Assembly: GCA_012269595.1 (NCBI GenBank)
Contig: JAAXJX010000038.1
Coordinates: 1-64,000 of the forward strand
Length of the DNA: 64,000 bases
DNA from: Planctomycetia bacterium
Lineage (GTDB): Bacteria > Planctomycetota > UBA8108 > UBA1146
Reading direction: 5' to 3'
The notes beneath the pieces are model-generated. The model was not told where the DNA came from, made no database searches, and saw nothing but the letters and a program-made list of their open reading frames with translations. Positions 10,050 through 19,203 of the stretch are shown here, one piece after another (position 1 is the stretch's first letter; each line of letters starts with the position of its first letter). The position numbers were made by a program, and so were the translations under genes.

Positions 10050-11281
10050 TCTCTCTCGAAGAAGTCCGTCACAACATCCTCGAACGGATCCCCGTTCTTC
10101 CCGCCGAGAAAGTAGAACTTTCATCGGCCAATGGGAGAACCCTTGCCAGTCCGGTTCAATCCGCAGACGCCATCCCGCCCTTCGACAATACCGCCATGGA
10201 CGGGTTTGTCGTCAAGAGTGAAGACATTGCCGCGGCCACCGAAGATCAGCCAATCACTCTGCCGGTGACCGCCATCGTCGAAGCGGGGATGCCCGGTGAT
10301 CAACCGCTCAATTCCGGAGAAGCGATGCGAATTTATACGGGTGCGGTGATTCCACCCGGTGGTACCGCCGTGGTCCCTTTTGAAATCTGCCAACAGGAAG
10401 GCCGTGAGGCCGTGACCTTCACCCGTCCGGCGGCTGAAGGAGCACACATTCGCAGGCGGGGAGAAGACGTCGAACAGGGTGGTGAAGTTCTCGCTGCAGG
10501 AACACGGCTCAGCCCTGCCGGTATCGGATTACTGGCAAGCATCGGAGCCACCCACGTTTCGGTCTACCGTACGCCCCGAGTTGCGGTTCATTCGAGTGGT
10601 AATGAATTGGTGCCGATCGAATCTCCGCTAACACCGGGAAAGATCCGTAATTCAAACCTCTATTCACTGTGTGCCCGTCTAAAAAGCTGGGGAGCGATTC
10701 CGGTTCCCCGCCCCGTCCTCAGTGACGACCTCGATTCGATCCGTGACGGTCTCCAGCAAACTCTGGCGGAAAAACCGGATGCCATCATCACCACCGGAGG
10801 AATCAGTGCCGGGGACCTGGATTACATCCGGGAAGTCGCCAGAGAGATGGGCGAAGACGTTCACATTCGCAAAGTCGCCATGAAACCGGGAAAGCCTCTG
10901 GTGGACGGAACTCTCGGAGGAATCCCCTTTTTCGGACTTCCCGGAAACCCTGCAGCATGCCTCGTTTCATTTGAGATGTTTGTGCGACCTGCCCTTGCCC
11001 ATATGGAAGGCAGAAAAGATGGAATCCCCCCCATGAGACCCGGGGTTCTCGCAGAGGGGTGTCATTTGGGGCCAGGTCAACGGATGCGTTGGCTTCGGGG
11101 AAGAGCGGTTCCGGACCCCCATGGAGGGCCAGATCAGATCAACCTGCCCACGGGGCAGGGTTCGCACCTGCTGACAGGATTTGCGACAGCGAACTGCCTG
11201 GTCCACGTTCCAGCCAGCGAGACGGAACTCGCTGCCGGATCACCTATCGAGTACTGGTCACTGACAGAAGAAGAAGCATGA
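10046..11281 (+). CDS. moeA: Molybdopterin molybdenumtransferase MoeA
   Basis: 411 aa; PPFDNTAMDGFVV, RIYTGAVIPPGGTAVVPFE, TTGGISAGDLDYIREV, KPLVDGTLGGIPFFGLPGNPAACLVSFE. TTG start overlaps cutA stop. Confidence 0.95.
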   Translation: MISLEEVRHNILERIPVLPAEKVELSSANGRTLASPVQSADAIPPFDNTAMDGFVVKSEDIAAATEDQPITLPVTAIVEAGMPGDQPLNSGEAMRIYTGAVIPPGGTAVVPFEICQQEGREAVTFTRPAAEGAHIRRRGEDVEQGGEVLAAGTRLSPAGIGLLASIGATHVSVYRTPRVAVHSSGNELVPIESPLTPGKIRNSNLYSLCARLKSWGAIPVPRPVLSDDLDSIRDGLQQTLAEKPDAIITTGGISAGDLDYIREVAREMGEDVHIRKVAMKPGKPLVDGTLGGIPFFGLPGNPAACLVSFEMFVRPALAHMEGRKDGIPPMRPGVLAEGCHLGPGQRMRWLRGRAVPDPHGGPDQINLPTGQGSHLLTGFATANCLVHVPASETELAAGSPIEYWSLTEEEA

Positions 11282-14200
11282 GCAACAAACCCAAACTCAA
11301 ATTAAGCATCAAAGACCAACAGGGACGCCGTGAAATCTCCTTGGGCGGAAATGGCCCCTGGGTCATCGGTCGAGGCGAAGATGTGGAAGTGACTCTGTTG
11401 GAAAAGCGCTCCTCGAGACGCCACGCCCGCATCACCGTCGAATCGGGAACCCTGTTGATCGAGGATCTCAAAAGTACCAATGGAACCCTCCTCAACGGCA
11501 AGCCTTTGACAGAAAAAACCAGGCTTCGATCCGACTCTGTCATCGCCATTGGTGACTCCCGAATTCAATTCGCCAAACCGGCTGAAAAGGTGATGCCAAA
11601 GGAAGCAGGGACTCCGGAACGAAAACCAACGTCACAAGGAGCCGGCCCCTCACGTCCTTCTCGCAGCAGGGCACGAAGGAAAGAGTCCTCCCCAGCAGGC
11701 ACCATTTTGCTGATCGTTGGAGCTCTTCTGGCAACCGGTTGGTTGTTGAGTACTCAGTTTGGAGGCGATGCCGAGCAAGAACCGACAAAGGTTTCCAGCC
11801 TCACTCCTTCCACTGAAGAAAAGGTCTCCTCCCCTGTCTCGGGTGACTCGGAATTGTCGATTCCAACACTTCAACCACTGGATGATCTGACCCAAACCCA
11901 ACCTGTTTCAACTGCAGATCTTGAAGAGGACTATCTATCCGTACCCAAGAGGGGCAACTCCTTCGATGCAGATTCCCGATTTGATGTGGATCTGGATCAA
12001 TTCCATGATGCTGAGGATTCAGAGACTCCCGTCTCGGATGCAAAAGTCATCTCTCCTGAAACAGAATCCCGAGGGACTCTGCAACTCCTGATTCTGGACG
12101 AAGCGTGGCCGCCTTCTGAGCGGATCATCGCCTATGAATTTCACCAAAAGGACCACCACGGAGGGCCAGACTTTATCGATCGGATGGGCGACCCCATCGA
12201 AAGACGGGGAGCAGGAAATCGAAAGCAATACCGGGTGATCGCTCTCGAAGTCCGTAACGGCGAAGAGGAAGAACGCCTCGTCCAGTTGACGACACCCCTG
12301 CGCAAGGATCTTGAAATGCGTTTCAGGGTTCCCGCCGGGAGAAGCCTGCGCCGCTATATGGCGATAGAAGATCCCGGGGACGAACCGATTCTCGTCGAAA
12401 TGCTCGACGGCGAAGGTGAATTGATTCAGTCCGCAGAAAAACGACTGGGCCCAGGGCACCGCACTGAAAATCTTCGGGAAGCCCTCGCAGTTGCCCGAGA
12501 GCGGGAACGGGAAGAATGGATCCGGGAGCAATTCCAACTTCGATCTGTACAGGTAAATGTTGTCGATGAAGCGGGCAGCCCCATCAAGGGTGCCAGAGTG
12601 TTGCTTCTCAACAAGGAGAGTCTGGCCGTCGTCGAGGGCCGTACCGGTGAAGACGGATCCTGGCAATCATTGGTCGTTCCCGGTGGCTGGACCGTTGTTG
12701 CCCAAGGAGAGATCGAAGACGAAATCGACCCGGATGCAACGACAGCGGTCTTCCGATTGCCAAGAGTTTTCCTTCTACAGGGTGATATGACCGCCACCGA
12801 CGACCAGATCACTCTCGCGCCGGAAAAGGACGTGGAGATCCAGGTCGTCGACGATCAACAAAAACCGATCGCTGTCGAAAAAATCTGGATTACTCCCCAA
12901 AGCATTGCCGAGGCGTATACCACCGAGCGGGTTGCCCGTGAGGTCGGCCCCCGCGGAAGATTGGAGTCATCCAAAGAAGCTCCCCGTGGACGCTTCCGTC
13001 TGTTGCTTTCAGGTATGGCTGTAGAGATTTGTGTTCTTGGAAGGGCCTCAGACGGAGATCTTGCTCTTCTGCGTCAGCGAACCGAAGGAAATCGGTCTCT
13101 GGTCAATATCATCCTAGATCGTTCAGTGATGGGTCGTCTGGAGTATCGGGCCAACGCTGCATACGGCGGGGCTGATCAAGGAAGCGTCGAGGTGATCTCT
13201 ACCGATGGATTCAGGGAGCGCTTCTCCATGAACACCATGGAGACAGCGCGCGCCTGGGTCTTCCCGGGAACCTACCGACTGACAGTGAGTAGCCAACTCG
13301 CCGCCGGTGGAACCTGTCGGTTCCTGCCCTACCGTACAACTGTCGGTCCCGGTGAACGCCATGATCTGCAGCCGACAGGTCCGTGGACTTCCATCCTTCA
13401 TTACGAACGCAAGGATGATGTCATTCAGATGAGACTCTCCATCACGGACAGTGCCGGTCGAATTCTGGAAGGAGTTCCATCGGGTACTGGATCTCTGGCT
13501 GCAGTGGATGCCCGAGGCAATGTGCTGATCGATCGTGAGCTCGGCTCCATGAGCTGGGCAGAACCGGGAACGCTGGCACGCGTCGACCTCGACAAGGTCA
13601 AAATCCAGATCGACGTTCCCTTCGGCGATGCCCCGATCCAGGGGATCGCCAGCGCAGAAACCCCCGTCACCATCAATGCCGCCGGAAGCAGTGCCTCTGG
13701 CCCCAGTGTTTTCCGCCGGAGGATGACGGACATGATGCCCGAGGTATCCAAGAGTCTTCTCGGTTGCAGGGATCACCTGGGCTGTGCAGACGGTGTCCAG
13801 AGACTTCACATGGACTTTGACATCTTCCTGCCGCCGGGTGTCGGTGGACTTGGTGGTGGCGGAGTCATCGTGCTCGATGCCGCCCAACTGCATCAGTACA
13901 CCGGTGCAGGCGACATCCTGCCCTTCGCCTTCACCCACGAGCTGGGTCACAACATCGGATTTGGCCACGATCCGTATATGCTGTTGGCAGACTGCGGAGT
14001 GGATGAGGGAATCTATGGTGAGTTGGGATACCGCCTGCTGAATGCCCAGGCATTTCAGAACACCATCGACTGGCTCCTGAACAGGGCCAGCGACCGTCCC
14101 CAACGCTGGCAACCGAACGCTTCCGTCTTTGCAGCAATGCGGTTTATTCACGGGCTCGGTGTGCACCGGAAAATGTTCACCGAAAGACGGGCGTCTGAAG

Positions 14201-15336
14201 TCACCCTGCTTCTCCATGGATTGTCGAGTATCGAAAGAATCGCCGCTCTCTACTCCCTGGCTCTTGGAAAAAATGTGGCATGGATCTTCAGGGCCAATGG
14301 CTGGCCCGTCTTCGATGAACGTATCGATCTGGGTGGCTCTTCGGTCAAGTTTGTCAAAAAGCATCCCAAGAAGCTCAACTACAACCGCCTCGATGGCACG
14401 ATCATCAATGGCTGGTGGGTCCGGGGACCTGTGGAGGACAAGAAGGACGACAAATCTCCATGGAAGAGAATGGTATGGCCGACCCCGTTCACCGATCTTT
14501 CTGCTGAAGTTTCAGTCCCCACCAAAAACAGAAGATGGCTTCTCTTCAGAAGAATTGCGGTCAACAGGGACATGGAAGCTCGATTGGCGATCGCTGCAGA
14601 CGTCAAATTGCAGGTCAGCGTCAATGGTTCTCCCGTCGGGTTCATGGATGCCAGTGCACAGATGACACAACCGATGCACGACGAATTGATGCTCAATCAG
14701 AAAAAGCCGTTCCCCGTCACTCTCCTCAAGGGAGAAAACGTGATCGAGATCTCCGCCACCCAGTTGCTGGGCACCCGGGGCTTCCGAGTGGAGCTGATGA
14801 CCCCCGATGGAACCCCGGTTCCGATGGGTGTCCTCGATGAGGGTCCGCCAGGTGAAGAGCTTCTCGACGAAGTCGTCAGAGTGGAAACCCATCAACCACT
14901 GCTGAATGGCGATTTTGAAGCTGAGGGCTTCATGGATGGCTGGATCCGCGGTGAGGTGGATCCCGGTGGATCAATCCGCTTTGAGGCAGAGAAGGAAGAG
15001 ATTGGTACCGGTACCTGTGCTCTGCGCGCCACACTGCGGGAAGCGGGAGCAGGGGGCATCATTCAGCGAATCGTGGTCACCCCGGGAAAGCGTTATGAAG
15101 TCAGCGGAATCCTCAAATCAGAAGGATTCAAGGGAGAGGCCCTGATCGGATTCTTCACCGGCCGAATCGGCTCCTGGTCCGGCCGCTCCAAACCCCTCCG
15201 GGGCGATTCGGATTGGCGACGAGTCAAGTTTGAGTGGTCCCCCGGCCAGAGTAGAACTACCTATTTGGCCTGTTACGTCAGAGGTCTCGAGGGTACGGTC
15301 TGGTTTGACGAAATTCAGTTCAAGGAGTTGCCGTGA
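11278..15336 (+). CDS. FHA-domain, single-TM protein with extracytoplasmic HExxHxxGxxH metallopeptidase-like domain and C-terminal carbohydrate-binding-like module
   Basis: ATG 11278 overlaps the moeA stop (ATGA). The track's 11059 start lies inside moeA. FHA signature WVIGRGEDVEVTLLEKRSSRRHARI...LKSTNGTLLNGKPL; TM GTILLIVGALLATGWLLSTQF; FAFTHELGHNIGFGHDP; C-terminal NGDFEAEGFMDGWIRG...YLACYVRGLEGTVWFDEIQFKEL. Confidence 0.85.
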   Translation: MSNKPKLKLSIKDQQGRREISLGGNGPWVIGRGEDVEVTLLEKRSSRRHARITVESGTLLIEDLKSTNGTLLNGKPLTEKTRLRSDSVIAIGDSRIQFAKPAEKVMPKEAGTPERKPTSQGAGPSRPSRSRARRKESSPAGTILLIVGALLATGWLLSTQFGGDAEQEPTKVSSLTPSTEEKVSSPVSGDSELSIPTLQPLDDLTQTQPVSTADLEEDYLSVPKRGNSFDADSRFDVDLDQFHDAEDSETPVSDAKVISPETESRGTLQLLILDEAWPPSERIIAYEFHQKDHHGGPDFIDRMGDPIERRGAGNRKQYRVIALEVRNGEEEERLVQLTTPLRKDLEMRFRVPAGRSLRRYMAIEDPGDEPILVEMLDGEGELIQSAEKRLGPGHRTENLREALAVAREREREEWIREQFQLRSVQVNVVDEAGSPIKGARVLLLNKESLAVVEGRTGEDGSWQSLVVPGGWTVVAQGEIEDEIDPDATTAVFRLPRVFLLQGDMTATDDQITLAPEKDVEIQVVDDQQKPIAVEKIWITPQSIAEAYTTERVAREVGPRGRLESSKEAPRGRFRLLLSGMAVEICVLGRASDGDLALLRQRTEGNRSLVNIILDRSVMGRLEYRANAAYGGADQGSVEVISTDGFRERFSMNTMETARAWVFPGTYRLTVSSQLAAGGTCRFLPYRTTVGPGERHDLQPTGPWTSILHYERKDDVIQMRLSITDSAGRILEGVPSGTGSLAAVDARGNVLIDRELGSMSWAEPGTLARVDLDKVKIQIDVPFGDAPIQGIASAETPVTINAAGSSASGPSVFRRRMTDMMPEVSKSLLGCRDHLGCADGVQRLHMDFDIFLPPGVGGLGGGGVIVLDAAQLHQYTGAGDILPFAFTHELGHNIGFGHDPYMLLADCGVDEGIYGELGYRLLNAQAFQNTIDWLLNRASDRPQRWQPNASVFAAMRFIHGLGVHRKMFTERRASEVTLLLHGLSSIERIAALYSLALGKNVAWIFRANGWPVFDERIDLGGSSVKFVKKHPKKLNYNRLDGTIINGWWVRGPVEDKKDDKSPWKRMVWPTPFTDLSAEVSVPTKNRRWLLFRRIAVNRDMEARLAIAADVKLQVSVNGSPVGFMDASAQMTQPMHDELMLNQKKPFPVTLLKGENVIEISATQLLGTRGFRVELMTPDGTPVPMGVLDEGPPGEELLDEVVRVETHQPLLNGDFEAEGFMDGWIRGEVDPGGSIRFEAEKEEIGTGTCALRATLREAGAGGIIQRIVVTPGKRYEVSGILKSEGFKGEALIGFFTGRIGSWSGRSKPLRGDSDWRRVKFEWSPGQSRTTYLACYVRGLEGTVWFDEIQFKELP

Positions 15337-16124
15337 ACTCTCAGCCGAACCCCTACGAAGAAAACTGGCCTGTTCTCAAGGATATCTTCGAATCCGACGG
15401 AGCAGAGGCGTTGGTGAAATTCATCACTTCGAGAACTGAACTTCTCGAAAGACGTGCTCTTTTCCTGATGTCGAGCCAAAGAATCTCCCGGGGACAAGAC
15501 CTCGCCCGAAACCTTGATGACGTCATTACCATTTCCAGGGCCGCCATCGATGAGTTCCATCACCAGTCCACCATCGATGACGAACCGGAACAGGCACGCC
15601 TCCGTCTCGAAGGAGCCAATATCCTTTCCTACAATCTGGCAGCGGACCTTGCTCCCTGCTGGGTGGACGACGACGAAAACCGTGAAAGACGACATTTCGA
15701 GGAGGGGCTTCGCTGCGCACAGGATTGCATTCGCTGGCGTGAGCAACTCGAAAAGGGAGCCGTCGCTTTGAGTATGGCCTGGTGGGCAGAGGGAGTTCAC
15801 AACGCAGGGCTGGGACGCTGGGGACTCGCCTGTGAATCATTCCAGTCCGCCCTCGATGCCGCCAAGGATGATGCCCGTGAAAACGGTGCTCCTGAGACGG
15901 TCGGCCCCGATTCCAGTTTCTCCGTCAATATCGCTTCCGGGTGGCTGGAGTTCGCCCGCTGGAGAAACGGAGACAGCACCTCCTACGATCGATTCCTGGA
16001 AGCGATGGGGGCATTCTCCAAACAGATCGATCGCGAAGATGCTGGCCGGGATGAAGCTCTGATCGGGGTCCAACAACTGCAAATCGCTGCTCAAAGACTT
16101 CCAGGCAAGGAACAACAGACTTGA
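15333..16124 (+). CDS. Hypothetical protein, probably helical repeat
   Basis: 263 aa, GTG start overlapping upstream stop, same operon; no family recognised. Confidence 0.65.
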   Translation: MNSQPNPYEENWPVLKDIFESDGAEALVKFITSRTELLERRALFLMSSQRISRGQDLARNLDDVITISRAAIDEFHHQSTIDDEPEQARLRLEGANILSYNLAADLAPCWVDDDENRERRHFEEGLRCAQDCIRWREQLEKGAVALSMAWWAEGVHNAGLGRWGLACESFQSALDAAKDDARENGAPETVGPDSSFSVNIASGWLEFARWRNGDSTSYDRFLEAMGAFSKQIDREDAGRDEALIGVQQLQIAAQRLPGKEQQT

Positions 16125-16879
16125 GCCGCCGAAAAACGGCAGAGCTCACCCTTCTCCATTCGGATGAAGATTTTGTTGCCGTCAACAAACCCGCTGGAGT
16201 GAGCAGTGTCAGTGAACGCTGGGACCCCGAAAAAAAATGCCTGATCGATCTGCTTTGGGATCTCTGGAAAAAAGAAGACCCCAATGCCCCCCGCCCCCAT
16301 GTGGTCCATCGTCTCGACAAGGACACGACCGGTGTCATCCTTTTTGCTCGGCACGGCGAAGCACAGGCAACACTGCGTCAACAATTCATGGATCGGACGA
16401 CACAGAAGACCTACCACACTCTGGTCGAAGGGCTTCCCGAACCCACCCAAGGCGACATCACTTTTCATGTCGAAGAACACCCTGGCAAACCGGGGACGAT
16501 GAGGATCTGTCGTCAGGGCAAGGAGTGTGAATCCGCATTCGATCTGCAGAGGGCATACGATCACCACTCCTGGGTGGAAGTCAGGCCGAAAACTGGCAGA
16601 ACTCATCAGGTACGACTGACGATGGCACAACTGGGTTCACCCTGTTGCTCTGACCCGGTCTATGGATCGGGGTCTCCGCTTCTGCTCTCAACCTACAAGC
16701 GATCCTACAAGCCCGGTCGTGGTGAGGAAGAGCGTCCATTGCTTTCAAGGCTGGGGCTGCACGCTTCAAAGATCATCTTCCGTCATCCCCGCAACGGCGA
16801 GACCACGGAGATTGAAGCCCCCCTTCCCAAGGATCTGCGGGCGAGCCTTCGCCAACTGGACCGCTGGTCCAGACAATAG
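16121..16879 (+). CDS. RluA-family RNA pseudouridine synthase
   Basis: 252 aa; DEDFVAVNKPAGVSS, HVVHRLDKDTTGVILFAR, RQFMDRTTQKTYHTLVEG, VRPKTGRTHQVRL. Confidence 0.95.
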   Translation: MSRRKTAELTLLHSDEDFVAVNKPAGVSSVSERWDPEKKCLIDLLWDLWKKEDPNAPRPHVVHRLDKDTTGVILFARHGEAQATLRQQFMDRTTQKTYHTLVEGLPEPTQGDITFHVEEHPGKPGTMRICRQGKECESAFDLQRAYDHHSWVEVRPKTGRTHQVRLTMAQLGSPCCSDPVYGSGSPLLLSTYKRSYKPGRGEEERPLLSRLGLHASKIIFRHPRNGETTEIEAPLPKDLRASLRQLDRWSRQ

Positions 16880-16948
16880 TCGCTTTTCCCGGGTGAATCT
16901 TGATCACGCGGTGTAGCCCTATACCCTGTTGCAGATCAGGGGGATATT

Positions 16949-17575
16949 TTGAACCAGCCGCCGAACACGAATGGCATCGATCGTATTCAGGAAGTCTCGG
17001 ATTGCGTCGTCCTCGCAGGAGGAGCGGGAAAGCGCATGGGAGGGCCGAAAGCACTCCTCGAATATGAAGGCATGCTGCTGATCGAGAGAATCCACCAAAC
17101 CGTATCGCCACTCTTTGACAGGGTTTGCGTCTCCGTCAAATCAGCGGATGTCCCTGAAGCGATCTCCGAATTACCCTGGCACGCGGTGATTCAGGACCCA
17201 GCGGAGGCGACCTCTCTTCATCAAGTCCTCGAAAATCTGATCTCGACGGTTCAGGCTCCCGTCTTTGTCGTTGCAGTTGATCTACCGGAACTGTCCCCCA
17301 CTCTGATCCGCAAGCTCTGTGCAGTGTACACTCCCGGGACTTCCGTCATCGCCGTGGCTGACGATCGCCCTCAACCCCTCGCCGCAGTCTGGGATCCGAC
17401 CGCTCTCGATTTCGCCACACCACAGGACGGTGACCTCGCCCTGCTTGCATGGGTGAGGAGAGCTCCTTTCTTGCAGTTATCCTGGCCCAAGGATTTCCCT
17501 GAAGTCGACTCGTCAGCTCCCTTCAAAAACCTGAATGAGCCCGGTGACCTCGATCACGGAGGCAATGCAAATTGA
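16949..17575 (+). CDS. mobA: MobA-like molybdenum cofactor nucleotidyltransferase
   Basis: 208 aa; CVVLAGGAGKRMGGPKALLEYEGMLLIERI, VFVVAVDLPELSP, RPQPLAAVW. Confidence 0.85.
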   Translation: MNQPPNTNGIDRIQEVSDCVVLAGGAGKRMGGPKALLEYEGMLLIERIHQTVSPLFDRVCVSVKSADVPEAISELPWHAVIQDPAEATSLHQVLENLISTVQAPVFVVAVDLPELSPTLIRKLCAVYTPGTSVIAVADDRPQPLAAVWDPTALDFATPQDGDLALLAWVRRAPFLQLSWPKDFPEVDSSAPFKNLNEPGDLDHGGNAN

Positions 17576-19203
17576 ACCAGTCCCATGAATCTCCCCGATC
17601 ACGACTGCTGAGAATCCAGCGTGAACTTGCAGAAAGTACAAAAGAGGAGATCGGCTGGAACAGTGGAGACCTGGACAAAATCGAAGAGGTCTATCAAAGG
17701 TGTACTGCACAGGAGTTTACACCTGCAAAGTTCTCCGATCTGGTTCAATCCGCTTCTGATTCGAGAATCGTCTACGTGGGTGACTACCACACTTTGAGAG
17801 AGTCCCAGAAAACTCCCCTTCGACTTGCCAGTCATCTTCTCACTGAAAATCGAAAACTGATTTTTTGTACGGAAGCATTTCACATCGACGATCAACCTCA
17901 CCTCGAAGAATGGTTCACAAAAAAAGTCGACGACAATGAACTGCTGAAAAAAACGGACTGGAATTCAAAATGGGGCTTCCCCTGGCGTAATTTCGGCATG
18001 CAAATGCAGTACTTCAGGGATCGTGATATCCCCATCGTCGCACTCAACTCCCATGAAAAGATCGTCGGAAAGTCTTTCGCAGCCAGAGACCGTATTGCGG
18101 CCATGCGCATCGTCGAGGTTTTAAGGGAGCACCCGGAAGCGACTCTAATTGTCTCATTCGGTGATTTGCATATGGCTCCCGAACATCTTCCCCGCGAGGT
18201 GGAACTCGTTCTCAAATCGTTGGGAAGGGAGCCTGCCACTTCGACCATCCTCTACCAGAATGTCGATCAGATTTATTGGCAACTGGCTGAGTCGGGTCTG
18301 GAGCAGACAGTTTCAACAGTTCGCCTTGATGATGGCAACTTCTGTTTTTTGGGGACGACTCCTCTGGTCAAAATCCAGTCTGCTTTGAACTGGTACTCCA
18401 ACGAGTCAGAGCTGGAAGAGTCCATCGGACTCGAATCACCACCGACCATATCCTCCTCTGTCATGAATGATCAAATCTGGCTGATCATTGAGACCATCTG
18501 CGAGTTTCTCGAAGTGTCGCCCGATCAGTTTCAGGACTTCAGCGTCTACACCAGCAGGAACCTGGATCTGCTCGACCATCTTTCCGGCGAGCGGAAACTG
18601 ACACCCGAAGAGATCGAAGTCGTCCAACAACAATATGAGCGGGAAGAATCCTGTTACCTTCCCAGGCAACGAATTATCTTTTTGGGAAATCTTTCGATGA
18701 GGCACGCTGCAGAAGAAGCCTCCCACCACATCAACTTCGTCATGTGTGGAGACTCACTCAAGGATTCCAGTCCCAATGACCTCTTTTACGAAATCACCAT
18801 TCGTGAATGCCTCGGTTTTCTGGGGACCAAGGTCATGGATCACAACAGGAAACCGCTGGGATCTTCAGAGATCCGGCGAGTACTTGAAGACCTCGACTCC
18901 GGCCTGACACATCCCTTTCATGCAGAAACCCGCGAGTCGCTCCTGGCAACCCAGCGCTTCCTCGATCAGGGCAACAGCTCTGAATCCACAGCTTTTCTGC
19001 CAAAGGGTGCCAGTGAGGAAGTGGTCTCAGGAACAGGGCACCTGATCGGATACCTTCTGGGGAATTGGATCTATGAAGCACTCATGTCTGGAAAACTATC
19101 GAGGGGGGAAGTCCGTGAATTATTTTCGGAATCCCTGGCCGCCAGCGGATCTGGAGAAAGACTCTTTGACCACTGGCTCTCGAAAGTCGCGGATCAGGCC
19201 TGA
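17572..19203 (+). CDS. ChaN-like / haem-binding-uptake (Tiki superfamily) domain protein
   Basis: 543 aa; RIVYVGDYHTLRESQKTPLRLASHLL..LIFCTEAFHIDDQPHLEEWF, IVSFGDLHMAPEHLP. Overlaps the mobA-like stop. Confidence 0.75.
   Translation: MNQSHESPRSRLLRIQRELAESTKEEIGWNSGDLDKIEEVYQRCTAQEFTPAKFSDLVQSASDSRIVYVGDYHTLRESQKTPLRLASHLLTENRKLIFCTEAFHIDDQPHLEEWFTKKVDDNELLKKTDWNSKWGFPWRNFGMQMQYFRDRDIPIVALNSHEKIVGKSFAARDRIAAMRIVEVLREHPEATLIVSFGDLHMAPEHLPREVELVLKSLGREPATSTILYQNVDQIYWQLAESGLEQTVSTVRLDDGNFCFLGTTPLVKIQSALNWYSNESELEESIGLESPPTISSSVMNDQIWLIIETICEFLEVSPDQFQDFSVYTSRNLDLLDHLSGERKLTPEEIEVVQQQYEREESCYLPRQRIIFLGNLSMRHAAEEASHHINFVMCGDSLKDSSPNDLFYEITIRECLGFLGTKVMDHNRKPLGSSEIRRVLEDLDSGLTHPFHAETRESLLATQRFLDQGNSSESTAFLPKGASEEVVSGTGHLIGYLLGNWIYEALMSGKLSRGEVRELFSESLAASGSGERLFDHWLSKVADQA

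Noticed and set aside
13123-14364. 413-aa antisense ORF opposite the FHA-metallopeptidase gene
   Set aside because: Shadow ORF in GC-rich coding sequence; low-complexity composition, no family signature, opposite a well-supported gene.
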